From: Ferdinandcohnia sp036965045
GTDB lineage: Bacteria > Bacillota > Bacilli > Bacillales > Bacillaceae_L
Direction of reading: 5' to 3'
DNA length: 64,000 nucleotides
NCBI RefSeq assembly: GCF_036965045.1
Contig: NZ_JBALOV010000038.1
Span: 1 to 64,000, forward strand
Translations under genes and position numbers: made by a program
The notes under the pieces: generated by a model
The model's input: only the letters and a program-made list of their open reading frames with translations
What the model was told of the DNA's origin: nothing
Database searches by the model: none
In this document: positions 1 to 7,966 of the stretch, piece after piece
How the letters are laid out: every line of letters begins with the position of its first letter
Numbering within the stretch: the first letter of the stretch is position 1

Positions 1-265
1 GGACTCGACTGACTGGACTCTCTTTCATACTGTCCAAATGGCTGACTCATTCGGACTCGGTTGACTAGTTTCTCACTCTTCCTGTCAAAATGGTCGATTC
101 ATTCGGACTCGGTTGAGGAGTTTCTCACTCTTCCTGTCATAATGGTCGATTCATTCGGACATGATTGACTTTTTTCCAGTTCTTCCTGTCCAATTGACTG
201 CTTCATTTGGACTTGATTGACTGGACTCCCTTCTTCTTTTCAAAATCACCACCACATTAAGACTT
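1..265. repeat. 52-bp tandem repeat, about five decaying copies
   Basis: A motif around TCATTCGGACTCGGTTGACT recurs with a strict 52-bp step: the TCATTCGG-like core begins at 47, 99, 151 and 203, with a weaker copy near 254, and the GGACTCG at position 1 is the matching part of an earlier copy. Copies 47-150 are most alike; later ones diverge. The period is not a multiple of three and no ORF follows it, so it is non-coding. The array continues beyond the left edge. Function unknown; it sits downstream of the terminator of the leftward yugE-like gene. Confidence 0.85.
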
Positions 266-377
266 GATTAGAGAGTTTTACACAATTCTCGTACAAATTA
301 AAGTTGTATTTTGACTAACTCCCACAATGTTTCCTACCCCCCTCCCGCTCCAAAACCTTATCCTTCTTCTCTAAAAC

Positions 378-405
378 AAAAAAGATGGGTTGCCCCATCT
401 TTTTT
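378..405 (-). terminator. Rho-independent terminator of the yugE-like unit
   Basis: Inverted repeat AAAAAAGATGGG / CCCCATCTTTTTT with a short loop, overlapping the stop codon of the leftward gene at 404. The T-run follows the stem when read on the minus strand. Confidence 0.85.
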
Positions 406-664
406 ATCGTTCACATATCATATTATTTTTAATGGTTAAGAGTTTTAGAGCCATATTCTCACATTCTTTAAGTGGAATAATTTCCTCGAACGAGAATTCA
501 AAAATCGACTGTATTTTTCTGGCTAATTTCCCACTGTCATCAAATTGATGAGCCATCTGCAAGACATCCACAGCTTCGGTTTCATAGGAGCCGATTCCAT
601 AACCGAGTGGATCCCATTCTTGAAGCATCATCATCATTTGTACATTTGCATGTTGGTTTTCCAT
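404..664 (-). CDS. yugE: DUF1871 family protein, YugE-like
   Basis: An 86-residue soluble protein of unknown function. The pattern WDPLGYG near residue 17, followed by YETEAVDVLQ and a helical LARKIQSIFEFSFEE segment, matches what I recall of the YugE/DUF1871 family of Bacillus, which is about this length. No membrane segment or signal peptide. The start ATG has TAGGTGAT just upstream. A 69-codon membrane-protein gene ends 16 bases before it on the same strand, so the two are probably co-transcribed. The family assignment is from memory of the motif, not from a search. Confidence 0.7.
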   Translation of the reverse strand: MENQHANVQMMMMLQEWDPLGYGIGSYETEAVDVLQMAHQFDDSGKLARKIQSIFEFSFEEIIPLKECENMALKLLTIKNNMICER

Positions 665-680
665 ATGATCACCTAAAAGA

Positions 681-890
681 TTACTTCATACTATTATTTT
701 TATCTTGATTCATAAGTTGCCTTTCAAACTCTTCGGCTTTTGCTTGTTCCTTTTTGGAATGCTTGATAATTAAACGAAACACGACAATCGCAACAATTAT
801 ACAAATGGCTAGTTTTATTCCAGCAGGAATATATTCTGATTTATCCTCAGGAAAGTATAGAAACATATTTAATATTGGTAAAAGCAGCAT
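681..890 (-). CDS. small single-span membrane protein
   Basis: A 69-residue protein with a short hydrophobic N-terminus, one clear transmembrane segment at about residues 24-42 (IKLAICIIVAIVVFRLII), then a charged lysine/glutamate tail likely to be cytoplasmic. The start is supported by AAAGGTG seven bases upstream of the ATG. It lies 16 bases upstream of the yugE-like gene and is probably in the same transcript. I do not recognise a family. Confidence 0.6.
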   Translation of the reverse strand: MLLLPILNMFLYFPEDKSEYIPAGIKLAICIIVAIVVFRLIIKHSKKEQAKAEEFERQLMNQDKNNSMK

Positions 891-1022
891 TTTTACACAC
901 CTTTCAACCGATAATACTAACTCTAAATATTATATCATAAACCTTTGGGTGGGTTATAGATGCTTGTTTGATTTTGGTCGGTTATAATGACAGTAGTAGA
1001 AAGTTGCAAAGGAGTGATTATA

Positions 1023-1406
1023 ATGTCTGATGAGTATAAAATCGGGGACATAGTCACAGGAATTTATAAGACAGGCAAATATATTGGCGAAGTTACAGCA
1101 ATTAAACCTGAGCACTATCTTGTCAAGGTTAAAGCTGTCCTTAAGCATCCAATGCAGGGGGACATTCATTCTCCTAAGGATCCAAATGTACCTTTTTTCC
1201 AAGAGAGAAGAGCGCTTGCTTTTAATGAGCAGACAAATGTACCAAAAAAGATGGTTCGTGCATTTTCAGGAGATGTACCGGATTATAAGGATTCTTTAAG
1301 GGTAGCCGTGGATAAGACCATGAATGAATTAGAAGCAGAAGGCACGGAATGGGCAATGCGTAGCATGGAGAACATGAAAGTATTAGAGATGGATTATTTT
1401 AAATAA
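1023..1406 (+). CDS. kapB: KapB, kinase-associated protein of the sporulation phosphorelay
   Basis: A 127-residue protein with the KapB hallmark stretches GDIVTGIYKTGKYIGE near the N-terminus and VKAVLKHPMQGD in the middle, ending in an acidic helix. In B. subtilis KapB is needed for KinB to feed phosphate into the Spo0A phosphorelay. The first 12 codons of the longer open frame from 987 are not used, because AAAGGAGTG at 1008-1016 is correctly spaced only for the ATG at 1023. A TATAAT at 983-988 may be the -10 of its promoter, though no good -35 is visible. No kinB is present in this window. kapD lies nearby, as in B. subtilis, but on the other strand. Confidence 0.9.
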   Translation: MSDEYKIGDIVTGIYKTGKYIGEVTAIKPEHYLVKVKAVLKHPMQGDIHSPKDPNVPFFQERRALAFNEQTNVPKKMVRAFSGDVPDYKDSLRVAVDKTMNELEAEGTEWAMRSMENMKVLEMDYFK

Positions 1407-1410
1407 CGAT

Positions 1411-1445
1411 AAAAACCTACGGAAGTCTCATTTCCGTAGGTTTTT
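1411..1445. terminator. bidirectional terminator between kapB and the NlpC/P60 gene
   Basis: Perfect stem AAAAACCTACGGAA / TTCCGTAGGTTTTT between two convergent stop codons (1406 plus, 1450 minus), with A and T runs on both sides. Confidence 0.9.
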
Positions 1446-1449
1446 CTTA

Positions 1450-2781
1450 TTAATATACTCGCTTAGCCCCTACATAGTACTTAGACCAATACGAGTTATC
1501 CATTGAAACCACTGCAATTCCTTTCGATGAAGTGGCAGATATAAATTCATTGTTGCCTACATAAAAACCGACATGAGAAATTTGTCCTGTATTGTTGACT
1601 GCAAAAAAGACTAAGTCGCCGGGTTGGAGATTTGCTTTTGAGACAGTAGTCCCCATTGTATAGTAGCCAGCCGATGTGTTCCTCGGAATGTCAATTCCAT
1701 GTCTATTATGCATAAACGAAACAAACCCCGAACAATCAAATCCAGCCGTAGTAGTTCCGCCCCAAAGATATGGGATTCCAATAAAATTATAGCTGTCTGA
1801 AACGAGGTCTTTCAGAACTTGTTCCCTATTTTGTATATTTGATTCTGCCTGTGCATTTCCTGTCACCTTCAATACTTGTCCAATGGAAAGACTATTGCTT
1901 GTAAGATTATTCATATTCTTTAGTTCAGTAACACTCATATCATAATTGCGTGCAATTGCATATAAGGTGTCTCCAGCTTTAACGGTATAGGTAGAAGTTG
2001 CTACCTTTTGCTGCGGGGTTATTGCTGTACTTCCTAACTGTAATGTCTGACCGACATAAATTAACGATGAGGTTAGATTGTTGTTTTTCATGAGTTGGTC
2101 TACGGTAGTGTTCGCTCGCTGGGCAATCGAGTATAATGAATCTCCAGGTTGGACCGTATATGTTTGTGCTTGAATTTGTGTGGATGGTGGTGCAGTACCG
2201 ACCACCTGTAAGGTTTGCCCAACTTGAATCGTATTTGAAGTAAGGTTATTTAATTGCTTTAATTGATCCACACTCATGTTATAGGAGTTTGCAATGGAAT
2301 ATAGGGTGTCACCACGAGTTACGGTATAGGTTGCAGTCGTAGTTGGTGGTGGTGCTTCACTGATCACAAGTGTCTGCCCAGGGTAGATCATGTCCCCCGT
2401 TAGATGGTTCAGTTGTTTTAGTTGGGAGACAGAAAGATTATATTGCTTGGCAATCCCATATAAGGTATCTCCATTTGCAACGGTATGAGTAGCTTGTTGA
2501 GTTTGGTTACTTGTTTGACCATTACTAGCTGCTTCTGCGGTTGAGGAATGATGGCCCCCTACTAATGAAACAGTAGCAATGACCACAGTTCCCATCATGA
2601 CTTTCACAATAGCAGGATTTACATTCGGGACTTTTTCTTTTAAATACATTCGAATGCTTTCGTTAAAATAGAGCTTTTTCCCTTGTTCTTGTGTACCTAG
2701 TTCACTAGAAAACTCCTGCAACCCGGGATCTATATATAGGTAAAGGGTTTGTGGATTTTCTATTTTATGGCCAATAAACAT
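1450..2781 (-). CDS. LysM-NlpC/P60 peptidoglycan endopeptidase
   Basis: A 443-residue cell-wall hydrolase of the LytE/LytF/CwlS type. Four LysM domains, each starting with a YTV-x2-GDTLY-like motif, lie at about residues 98-140, 151-194, 207-250 and 264-307 and should bind glycan strands. The C-terminal NlpC/P60 domain (about 325-443) has the catalytic cysteine in FDCSGF (C350) and histidine in ISHVGFYVG (H403), and should cut D-Glu-meso-DAP bonds. Unusually, the hydrophobic segment (about 58-76, followed by an AEA site) comes after a polar N-terminal extension of some 57 residues. The start ATG has AAAGGAGGG seven bases upstream. B. subtilis has no such gene between kapB and kapD as I recall. 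Confidence 0.92.
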   Translation of the reverse strand: MFIGHKIENPQTLYLYIDPGLQEFSSELGTQEQGKKLYFNESIRMYLKEKVPNVNPAIVKVMMGTVVIATVSLVGGHHSSTAEAASNGQTSNQTQQATHTVANGDTLYGIAKQYNLSVSQLKQLNHLTGDMIYPGQTLVISEAPPPTTTATYTVTRGDTLYSIANSYNMSVDQLKQLNNLTSNTIQVGQTLQVVGTAPPSTQIQAQTYTVQPGDSLYSIAQRANTTVDQLMKNNNLTSSLIYVGQTLQLGSTAITPQQKVATSTYTVKAGDTLYAIARNYDMSVTELKNMNNLTSNSLSIGQVLKVTGNAQAESNIQNREQVLKDLVSDSYNFIGIPYLWGGTTTAGFDCSGFVSFMHNRHGIDIPRNTSAGYYTMGTTVSKANLQPGDLVFFAVNNTGQISHVGFYVGNNEFISATSSKGIAVVSMDNSYWSKYYVGAKRVY

Positions 2782-2871
2782 TGAGCATCCCTCCTTTTCT
2801 CATTAGGATATCCTATCGGGATGCGATTATTTTTCGTTTCAATTGTAAAAATTCGACAGTACGTATCAAAA

Positions 2872-2910
2872 ATAAAAACCAATTCACTTTTTTAGCGAAT
2901 TGGTTTTTAT
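2872..2910 (-). terminator. terminator of kapD
   Basis: Stem ATAAAAACCAATTC (2872-2885) / GAATTGGTTTTTAT (2897-2910), overlapping the kapD stop codon; the T-run lies downstream on the minus strand. Confidence 0.85.
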
Positions 2911-3533
2911 AATGCAAATTTATTTAAGACTTTCGAGAAATCAACACGATCACCGATTGTTGTTGGCTCCGGTTTTGCCAAATAACGTTTATCATTTTCA
3001 ACTAACTTGAATATATTAAAGGTTGTAAGTGCATCATCAAGGGCACAATGATGTTTGCCCGTCCCTTCTTTCCCATACTCCTGAACAGCCTTCCAAAGAC
3101 CTGTCTGATTTTGGTCCCCGAAAAAACGTTTATATTCCATCGACAAATCCCTTTGTTTACCCTTAAAGGGAAATGGGATCCCGGCCCTTTGACAATTATG
3201 ACGAAGAACCTTCATGTCCATATTTCCCCATGTGATGATCGTGCTTGAAGATGTTTTTTCATATTCACCAAGCTTGTTCACTAGCTCTTGAAACGATATC
3301 CCATTATTCACTTGTTCTTGGGATATGTTTAAAAATGATTTGCATCGTTCTGTTAGTCTAGGAAATTTTATGGGTTTTACATAGGCTGAGTATTGGTCGA
3401 TTATTTTCTGATTCTTCACAGAGGCAAGACCAACTTCAATTATTTCCGGGTAAAATCCTTGTGGATTGCTTTTTCCCTCAGGCATTGTAAATTCAAAGTC
3501 AATGAACAAATATTGATGCTGAATATCCACCAC
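2907..3533 (-). CDS. kapD: KapD, DEDDh 3'-5' exonuclease-like protein
   Basis: A 208-residue member of the exonuclease (RNase T/DNA pol III epsilon) family. The first acidic motif is FIDFEFTMPEG, and the C-terminal exonuclease motif is HHCALDDALT. In B. subtilis KapD affects KinB-dependent sporulation. The open frame reaches 3605, but AAGGAGG is placed seven bases before the GTG at 3533 (a second GTG follows directly), and B. subtilis KapD begins at about the same point before LLFIDFEFTMPE, so the upstream 24 codons are rejected. It has its own terminator and is transcribed alone. Confidence 0.9.
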   Translation of the reverse strand: MVDIQHQYLFIDFEFTMPEGKSNPQGFYPEIIEVGLASVKNQKIIDQYSAYVKPIKFPRLTERCKSFLNISQEQVNNGISFQELVNKLGEYEKTSSSTIITWGNMDMKVLRHNCQRAGIPFPFKGKQRDLSMEYKRFFGDQNQTGLWKAVQEYGKEGTGKHHCALDDALTTFNIFKLVENDKRYLAKPEPTTIGDRVDFSKVLNKFAL

Positions 3534-3768
3534 TCCTAAACCTCCTTTTCGTGTTCTTAAAACAATGAAAAATGATTCCTTTTTACTTATAAAACAACCG
3601 GACATTTGCTGAAGACCGCTAAATGAAGACGAACAGCTTTTTTCATTATTATAACATGATTCCCTTCATTTTTCAGAATATATTTATAATATATATGCTT
3701 TTTACCCTTCAATAAATTAGAATAATATTTTATACTATTTAGTAAATCGAAATATTCGTGTTGAGAAG

Positions 3769-4989
3769 GTGTTATTTATTCAAACAGCAAAACGAAATCT
3801 GTTGATCATGTGGTTTGCTAATTTTTTTGTTGCTGCCAGTGCGACAATGATAATGCCATTTCTGTCTTTATACATCGAAACTTTTGGTGAATACTCAGAT
3901 AGCTTTGTGCAACGGTGGGCCGGCTTAGTTTTTGCAGCAACCTTTGTCACGGCTTTTTTTATTTCACCTCTCTGGGGACGTTTTGGTGACCGGAATGGCT
4001 ACAAAAAGATTCTGTTAATTACGGGAACTGGCATTGCCATCAGCATCTTTTTAATGGGATATGTGAACACGGTTGAGCAATTATTTTTCCTAAGGCTATT
4101 CATGGGCGCAGTTACTGGGTTTATCCCTACCTCCCTTGCCCTCATATCCGCACAAACACCTAAGGAAATTGCCGGAAAAACATTAGGAACGCTACAGATG
4201 GGGAATGTATCCGGAGCTTTATTTGGTCCATTATTAGGGGGATTGCTTGCAGATGCGGTTGGTTTTCAATATACCTTTGTCCTCACCGCTGTAGTGATTA
4301 TGGGTGCAGTCATTCTAGTTGGTGTGGGTATCAAAGAGGTAAGGTCAAATGAAACAAGTACGACTGTCAAAAAGTTTACACGGAGAGAGGTACTAATCCA
4401 TATCTTCAAACACCCTGTATTATTAACCATCATGCTTATATCAACGTTGATACAGGTAGCCAATTTCAGCATCCAGCCTTTACTAGCATTATATGTTACA
4501 CACATAACTGACAGTAGCAATATTGTGTTTTTAGCTGGTATGGCATTTTCAGCAACTGGATTTGGCAATTTATTATTTACGAGGCAATGGGGAAAATTAG
4601 GGGACCTGATTGGTCATGAAAAAATTTTAACGCTTCTTCTCCTTGCATGCTCAATTCTGTTTATTCCGCAAGGTCTTGTTAATGAACTATGGCAGCTTGT
4701 TCTATGTAGATTTTTATTCGGCATGGCGGTTGGGGGCTTAATTCCGTGCATGACAGCCTACATTCGCCAGGTTTCCCCACTATCTATGCAGGGTGAAGTT
4801 CAAGGCTATAATGTCAGTTTTCGGTTTTTAGGAAATGTGATTGGCCCGATAACCGGTGGAATTCTCAGTGGTTTTTTCGGAATAGCTACCGTCTTTTTCG
4901 TAACAAGCGGGCTGTTTTTAACAGGAGCAATTCTTTTATGGCAAAGTGTGATACGACATTCTGAAAAATCCACTCAAAAGGCTGCATAA
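3769..4989 (+). CDS. yuxJ: MFS multidrug-efflux type transporter, YuxJ
   Basis: A 406-residue major facilitator superfamily protein with twelve predicted membrane segments in two six-helix halves. The MFS signature between helices 2 and 3 is GRFGDRNGYKK (about residue 67), and RFLFGMAVGG is seen in the second half. The family exports drugs by proton antiport; the substrate here is unknown. The synteny kapB-kapD-yuxJ-pbpD supports YuxJ. The start is uncertain: the GTG at 3769 lies directly after GAGAAG, too close for a normal ribosome-binding site. A strong terminator follows. Confidence 0.82.
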   Translation: MLFIQTAKRNLLIMWFANFFVAASATMIMPFLSLYIETFGEYSDSFVQRWAGLVFAATFVTAFFISPLWGRFGDRNGYKKILLITGTGIAISIFLMGYVNTVEQLFFLRLFMGAVTGFIPTSLALISAQTPKEIAGKTLGTLQMGNVSGALFGPLLGGLLADAVGFQYTFVLTAVVIMGAVILVGVGIKEVRSNETSTTVKKFTRREVLIHIFKHPVLLTIMLISTLIQVANFSIQPLLALYVTHITDSSNIVFLAGMAFSATGFGNLLFTRQWGKLGDLIGHEKILTLLLLACSILFIPQGLVNELWQLVLCRFLFGMAVGGLIPCMTAYIRQVSPLSMQGEVQGYNVSFRFLGNVIGPITGGILSGFFGIATVFFVTSGLFLTGAILLWQSVIRHSEKSTQKAA

Positions 4990-4991
4990 TA

Positions 4992-5017
4992 CAGATGGCA
5001 GATGCCATCTGCTTTTT
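4992..5017 (+). terminator. terminator of yuxJ
   Basis: Stem CAGATGGC / GCCATCTG with loop AGAT, followed by CTTTTT, three bases after the yuxJ stop. Confidence 0.9.
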
Positions 5018-5040
5018 GCGGGCGACTTAATTTTTTTATA

Positions 5041-5151
5041 TTATACCTAGCTTTAGAGCGTGGAATATTAACTAAATCATATATCAATGAGAAGGCTGAA
5101 GTAAATGCTTGGGGTAATCCAACTATTACTTTATTAAAAGTAGAATCATAA
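5041..5151 (+). pseudogene. 3' remnant of an unidentified gene
   Basis: One plus-strand frame reads like a real protein end for about 36 codons. It starts with LYLALERGILTKSYINE, continues with a segment containing AWGNPTITLLKVES, and stops at TAA 5149-5151. There is no start codon or ribosome-binding site, and a terminator follows 18 bases later, as expected for a genuine gene end. The 5' part appears to have been lost at the left border of the accessory island, where it is replaced by yuxJ and its terminator. I cannot name the family. Confidence 0.45.
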
Positions 5152-5168
5152 ATATTGAAATTTGAAAA

Positions 5169-5206
5169 GAAGGAGTTATTGATTATAAAATAGCTCCTTC
5201 CTTTTT
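5169..5206 (+). terminator. terminator after the gene remnant
   Basis: Stem GAAGGAGTTAT (5169-5179) / ATAGCTCCTTC (5190-5200), one G-T pair, followed by CTTTTT. It serves the plus strand, where only the remnant at 5041-5151 lies upstream. Confidence 0.75.
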
Positions 5207-5242
5207 CTCGACTACAATTCTATCCAAAATAAATGCTATAGT

Positions 5243-6040
5243 TTAATCTTTTAAAAAATTTTTTACTATTTTCATAAAGTGTTCTGGTTCCTCTACATTT
5301 GGTCCGTGACCTGATTTATCCATTTCTATAAAAGTTGCATTCGGAATTAGTGTAGCACATTCCCTTCCTGCATCAGATGAATTTAAAATATCATGTCGTC
5401 CACTAACAACTAAAGTCTTGGCTGTGATTCTTGATAATTTTGAACGAAAATCAAAACCTATTAATGCTCTATTTGCTGCCTCAAATTGTTCTACAGGCAG
5501 TTGTTCTTGAGCAGCAAAAAAGGGTGATTTAGAAATTGTTTCTTGGTTGTAATAAATATGTTTATATAGATATTTCTGTTTCTCTTGCTCGTTTAATCCC
5601 TTAATATTTTCTCTATGTTTTTCAAAAAACAATTGTGTTGAGGAAGTATCCCCATGTGACTTGGGTGCGACTAAAATTAGCTTCTTTACTCTATTAGGTG
5701 CTGCAATAGCGACTCCTTGAGCAATATAACTCCCTGCCGATATCCCCAATAGAAAACATGACTTAATATTAAGTTTATCTATTATTGCCAGAGTATCATT
5801 AATATGATCACACAATGTATAATTTGATACTTTTTCTGACTTACCTTGTCCTCTAGAATCCGGAGCAATCACACGATGGTGCTCTTTTAATTGAGTTATT
5901 TCGGATTTCCAATATAAATTACTTCCCCCTAAACCATGGAGTAGAATCAACGGAGGACCTTCACCCGTATCCTCTATATTAATTCTAACTCCATTCACAT
6001 TAATTATAGGCAATTCCATCACCCCTTTTTTAGAAGACAT
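5243..6040 (-). CDS. alpha/beta-fold hydrolase
   Basis: A 265-residue serine hydrolase of the lactonase/esterase/MhpC-like type. The oxyanion motif is LLHGLGG (about 33-39), the nucleophile S101 lies in GISAGS, the acid is probably D217 in GRHDILNS, and the base H245 lies in SGHGPNVEEP. No signal peptide, so cytoplasmic. It is the last gene of the accessory unit, 30 bases after the LivM-like gene, which suggests that it acts on the imported compound or an intermediate such as an ester, lactone or C-C bond. The start is uncertain: ATG at 6040 has a weak site, and ATG at 6019 lies directly after GGGGTG. Confidence 0.85.
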   Translation of the reverse strand: MSSKKGVMELPIINVNGVRINIEDTGEGPPLILLHGLGGSNLYWKSEITQLKEHHRVIAPDSRGQGKSEKVSNYTLCDHINDTLAIIDKLNIKSCFLLGISAGSYIAQGVAIAAPNRVKKLILVAPKSHGDTSSTQLFFEKHRENIKGLNEQEKQKYLYKHIYYNQETISKSPFFAAQEQLPVEQFEAANRALIGFDFRSKLSRITAKTLVVSGRHDILNSSDAGRECATLIPNATFIEMDKSGHGPNVEEPEHFMKIVKNFLKD

Positions 6041-6070
6041 ATCTACCAGCCAAAATAGTGATTAATAATT

Positions 6071-7075
6071 TTAGATTTTACTATTAAAACTCTTTTCAAC
6101 CGGCTTCCTATATAAAAATTTTTTTGTATTATTTATTACTGAGGTAAATAATATTTGCAATACATGAATAATCCCTTTTGGAAGAAAAATTGTAATAACA
6201 ATCAACATAAGCCCATAAATAACAAACCTAAATTCTTCAGCCATTCTTAAATATTCTGGTATAAAAATCATCAAAAACGATCCAATAATTGGACCTATGA
6301 TAGTTCCACTGCCACCTAAAATTACAGCTAAGATTGCATTTAATGAGTAATCCACAGTAAAGGGACCAGGATTAACAAACCCTATATAATGAGCATATAA
6401 AACTCCACTAAGTCCGCCAAATGAAGCACTAATTATAAACGCAAGCAATTTATACTTAAATAAGGAAATTCCAATTGCTTGTGCCAACTGTTCATTTTCT
6501 CTGATTGTTTGTAAAGCACGACCAATTTTAGAGTGAATTAGCCTATAAATAACAAATATAGAAATTAGGGTAAGTATAAGAATAAGGTAATAGTAGTTTG
6601 TTCTAGTTGAAAATCCTATTCCTAAGATAGGTTCAGGAGAAACAACATTTGAAATTCCAGACTCTCCACCAGTCAAACTATCCCAGTTTACCATTAGAAT
6701 CCAAATTACCATACACAATGCCATTGTAATAATAGAAAAATAATGTCCCTTTGTTCTCAAAGCTATAATTCCTACGACATAACCCACAATCGCAGCAATA
6801 ATAATTGAAAGAGGAAGTGACATCCAAAAAGTTAAACCTACTTTTGTTGTTAGTAAAGCACTTGAATAAGCACCGATACCGAAAAATGATGCCTGTGCAA
6901 TAGATACATATCCTGTATATCCCTGTATCACATTTAGACCTTGAGTCATAATAACCCAAATTAAGGATAATGAGAATAAATGAATATAGTATGGTTTCAG
7001 TCCTAAGAAGGGAATAATACACGCTATAATAATAGCCAGTGCAATAAAGGCAATATTTATTTTCTTGTGCTTCAA
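6071..7075 (-). CDS. LivM-type ABC permease of the island importer
   Basis: Integral membrane subunit of a branched-chain-amino-acid-type (HAAT family) ABC importer, with about ten hydrophobic segments. LivM features include GYTGYVSIAQASFFGIGAY near residue 55, the coupling-type sequence GRALQTIRENEQLAQAIGI, and LAVILGGSGTIIGPIIGS. The frame opens at GTG 7084, which overlaps the LivH stop, but GGGGTG is better spaced for the TTG at 7075. Partner of the LivH-like permease directly upstream. Such permeases also carry amides, urea and aromatic acids, so leucine/isoleucine/valine cannot be assumed. Confidence 0.88.
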   Translation of the reverse strand: MKHKKINIAFIALAIIIACIIPFLGLKPYYIHLFSLSLIWVIMTQGLNVIQGYTGYVSIAQASFFGIGAYSSALLTTKVGLTFWMSLPLSIIIAAIVGYVVGIIALRTKGHYFSIITMALCMVIWILMVNWDSLTGGESGISNVVSPEPILGIGFSTRTNYYYLILILTLISIFVIYRLIHSKIGRALQTIRENEQLAQAIGISLFKYKLLAFIISASFGGLSGVLYAHYIGFVNPGPFTVDYSLNAILAVILGGSGTIIGPIIGSFLMIFIPEYLRMAEEFRFVIYGLMLIVITIFLPKGIIHVLQILFTSVINNTKKFLYRKPVEKSFNSKI

Positions 7076-7080
7076 GCTAC

Positions 7081-7941
7081 TCACCCCTTACTTCCAAATA
7101 AACCTTGTGGTTTAAACATCAAAATCGTAATCATAATTAGAAAAGCAAAAATATCCTTATATGAGGAAGAAAATATTGAAGACCCGAGACTTTCTGTTAT
7201 ACCTATTAACATTCCTCCTATTATTGTTCCCGGAAAGCTACCAAGCCCCCCTAGGATTATTACAGCAAAACCCTTCATCACGGAGTGTCCCCCCATCGTT
7301 GGATATAATGAGAACAAGACACCCATAAAAACACCTGCAGATGCTGCAAGTGCCGAACCTAGCCCAAATACAATAGAAGTGATTCGGTTTGTATTAATTC
7401 CAACAATTGTGCTTGCTTCTCTATTTTGAGCAACTGCTCTAATCGCTTTACCAGTTTTGGTACGATTAATAAATAAATAAAGAAATAGTATTAGTAAAAT
7501 GCTGCTAAATAATAAATATAATCTTAGATTAGTAATACTAACCCCTAGAAAAGAATAAACCTGATTATATTCTGATGGAATAATGATTTGATCCGGACTA
7601 AAAATGATTGTAAGGCCATTATCGATAACCATCATCAATCCAAGAGCAATGATAAATGCATTAATAGGAGGTGCATTTTTTACAGGACGATAGGCAATTC
7701 TCTCAAGCAGTATACCTACCAAAGCAGCAAATATCATGCTAATTACGATTGATAATAATAGATGTAAATTATATTGAGAAGTTAGGATATAACTAAAGTA
7801 GCCCCCTATAACTGCTACAGATCCATGAGCGAAATGTGGTATTTCTAAGATACCATATATAATGGAAAGTCCCATCGCAATGAGCACATAGAAACTTCCG
7901 ATTACCAGACCATTTAATAGTTGTTGCGTTAATTCTACCAA
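7081..7941 (-). CDS. LivH-type ABC permease of the island importer
   Basis: A 286-residue membrane permease with LivH hallmarks: a start LLNGLVIGSFYVLIAMGLS, then YGILEIPHFAHGSV, a loop with GKAIRAVAQNREASTIVGI, and FAVIILGGLGSFPGTIIGG near the C-terminus. It forms the translocation pore with the LivM-like protein, whose gene overlaps its stop codon. The start is a TTG preceded by a GGGTGG-rich sequence. The gene lies 25 bases downstream of the binding-protein gene, inside one operon. Confidence 0.88.
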   Translation of the reverse strand: MVELTQQLLNGLVIGSFYVLIAMGLSIIYGILEIPHFAHGSVAVIGGYFSYILTSQYNLHLLLSIVISMIFAALVGILLERIAYRPVKNAPPINAFIIALGLMMVIDNGLTIIFSPDQIIIPSEYNQVYSFLGVSITNLRLYLLFSSILLILFLYLFINRTKTGKAIRAVAQNREASTIVGINTNRITSIVFGLGSALAASAGVFMGVLFSLYPTMGGHSVMKGFAVIILGGLGSFPGTIIGGMLIGITESLGSSIFSSSYKDIFAFLIMITILMFKPQGLFGSKG

Positions 7942-7966
7942 GTTCCAAGCACCACCCTTCCCATTA

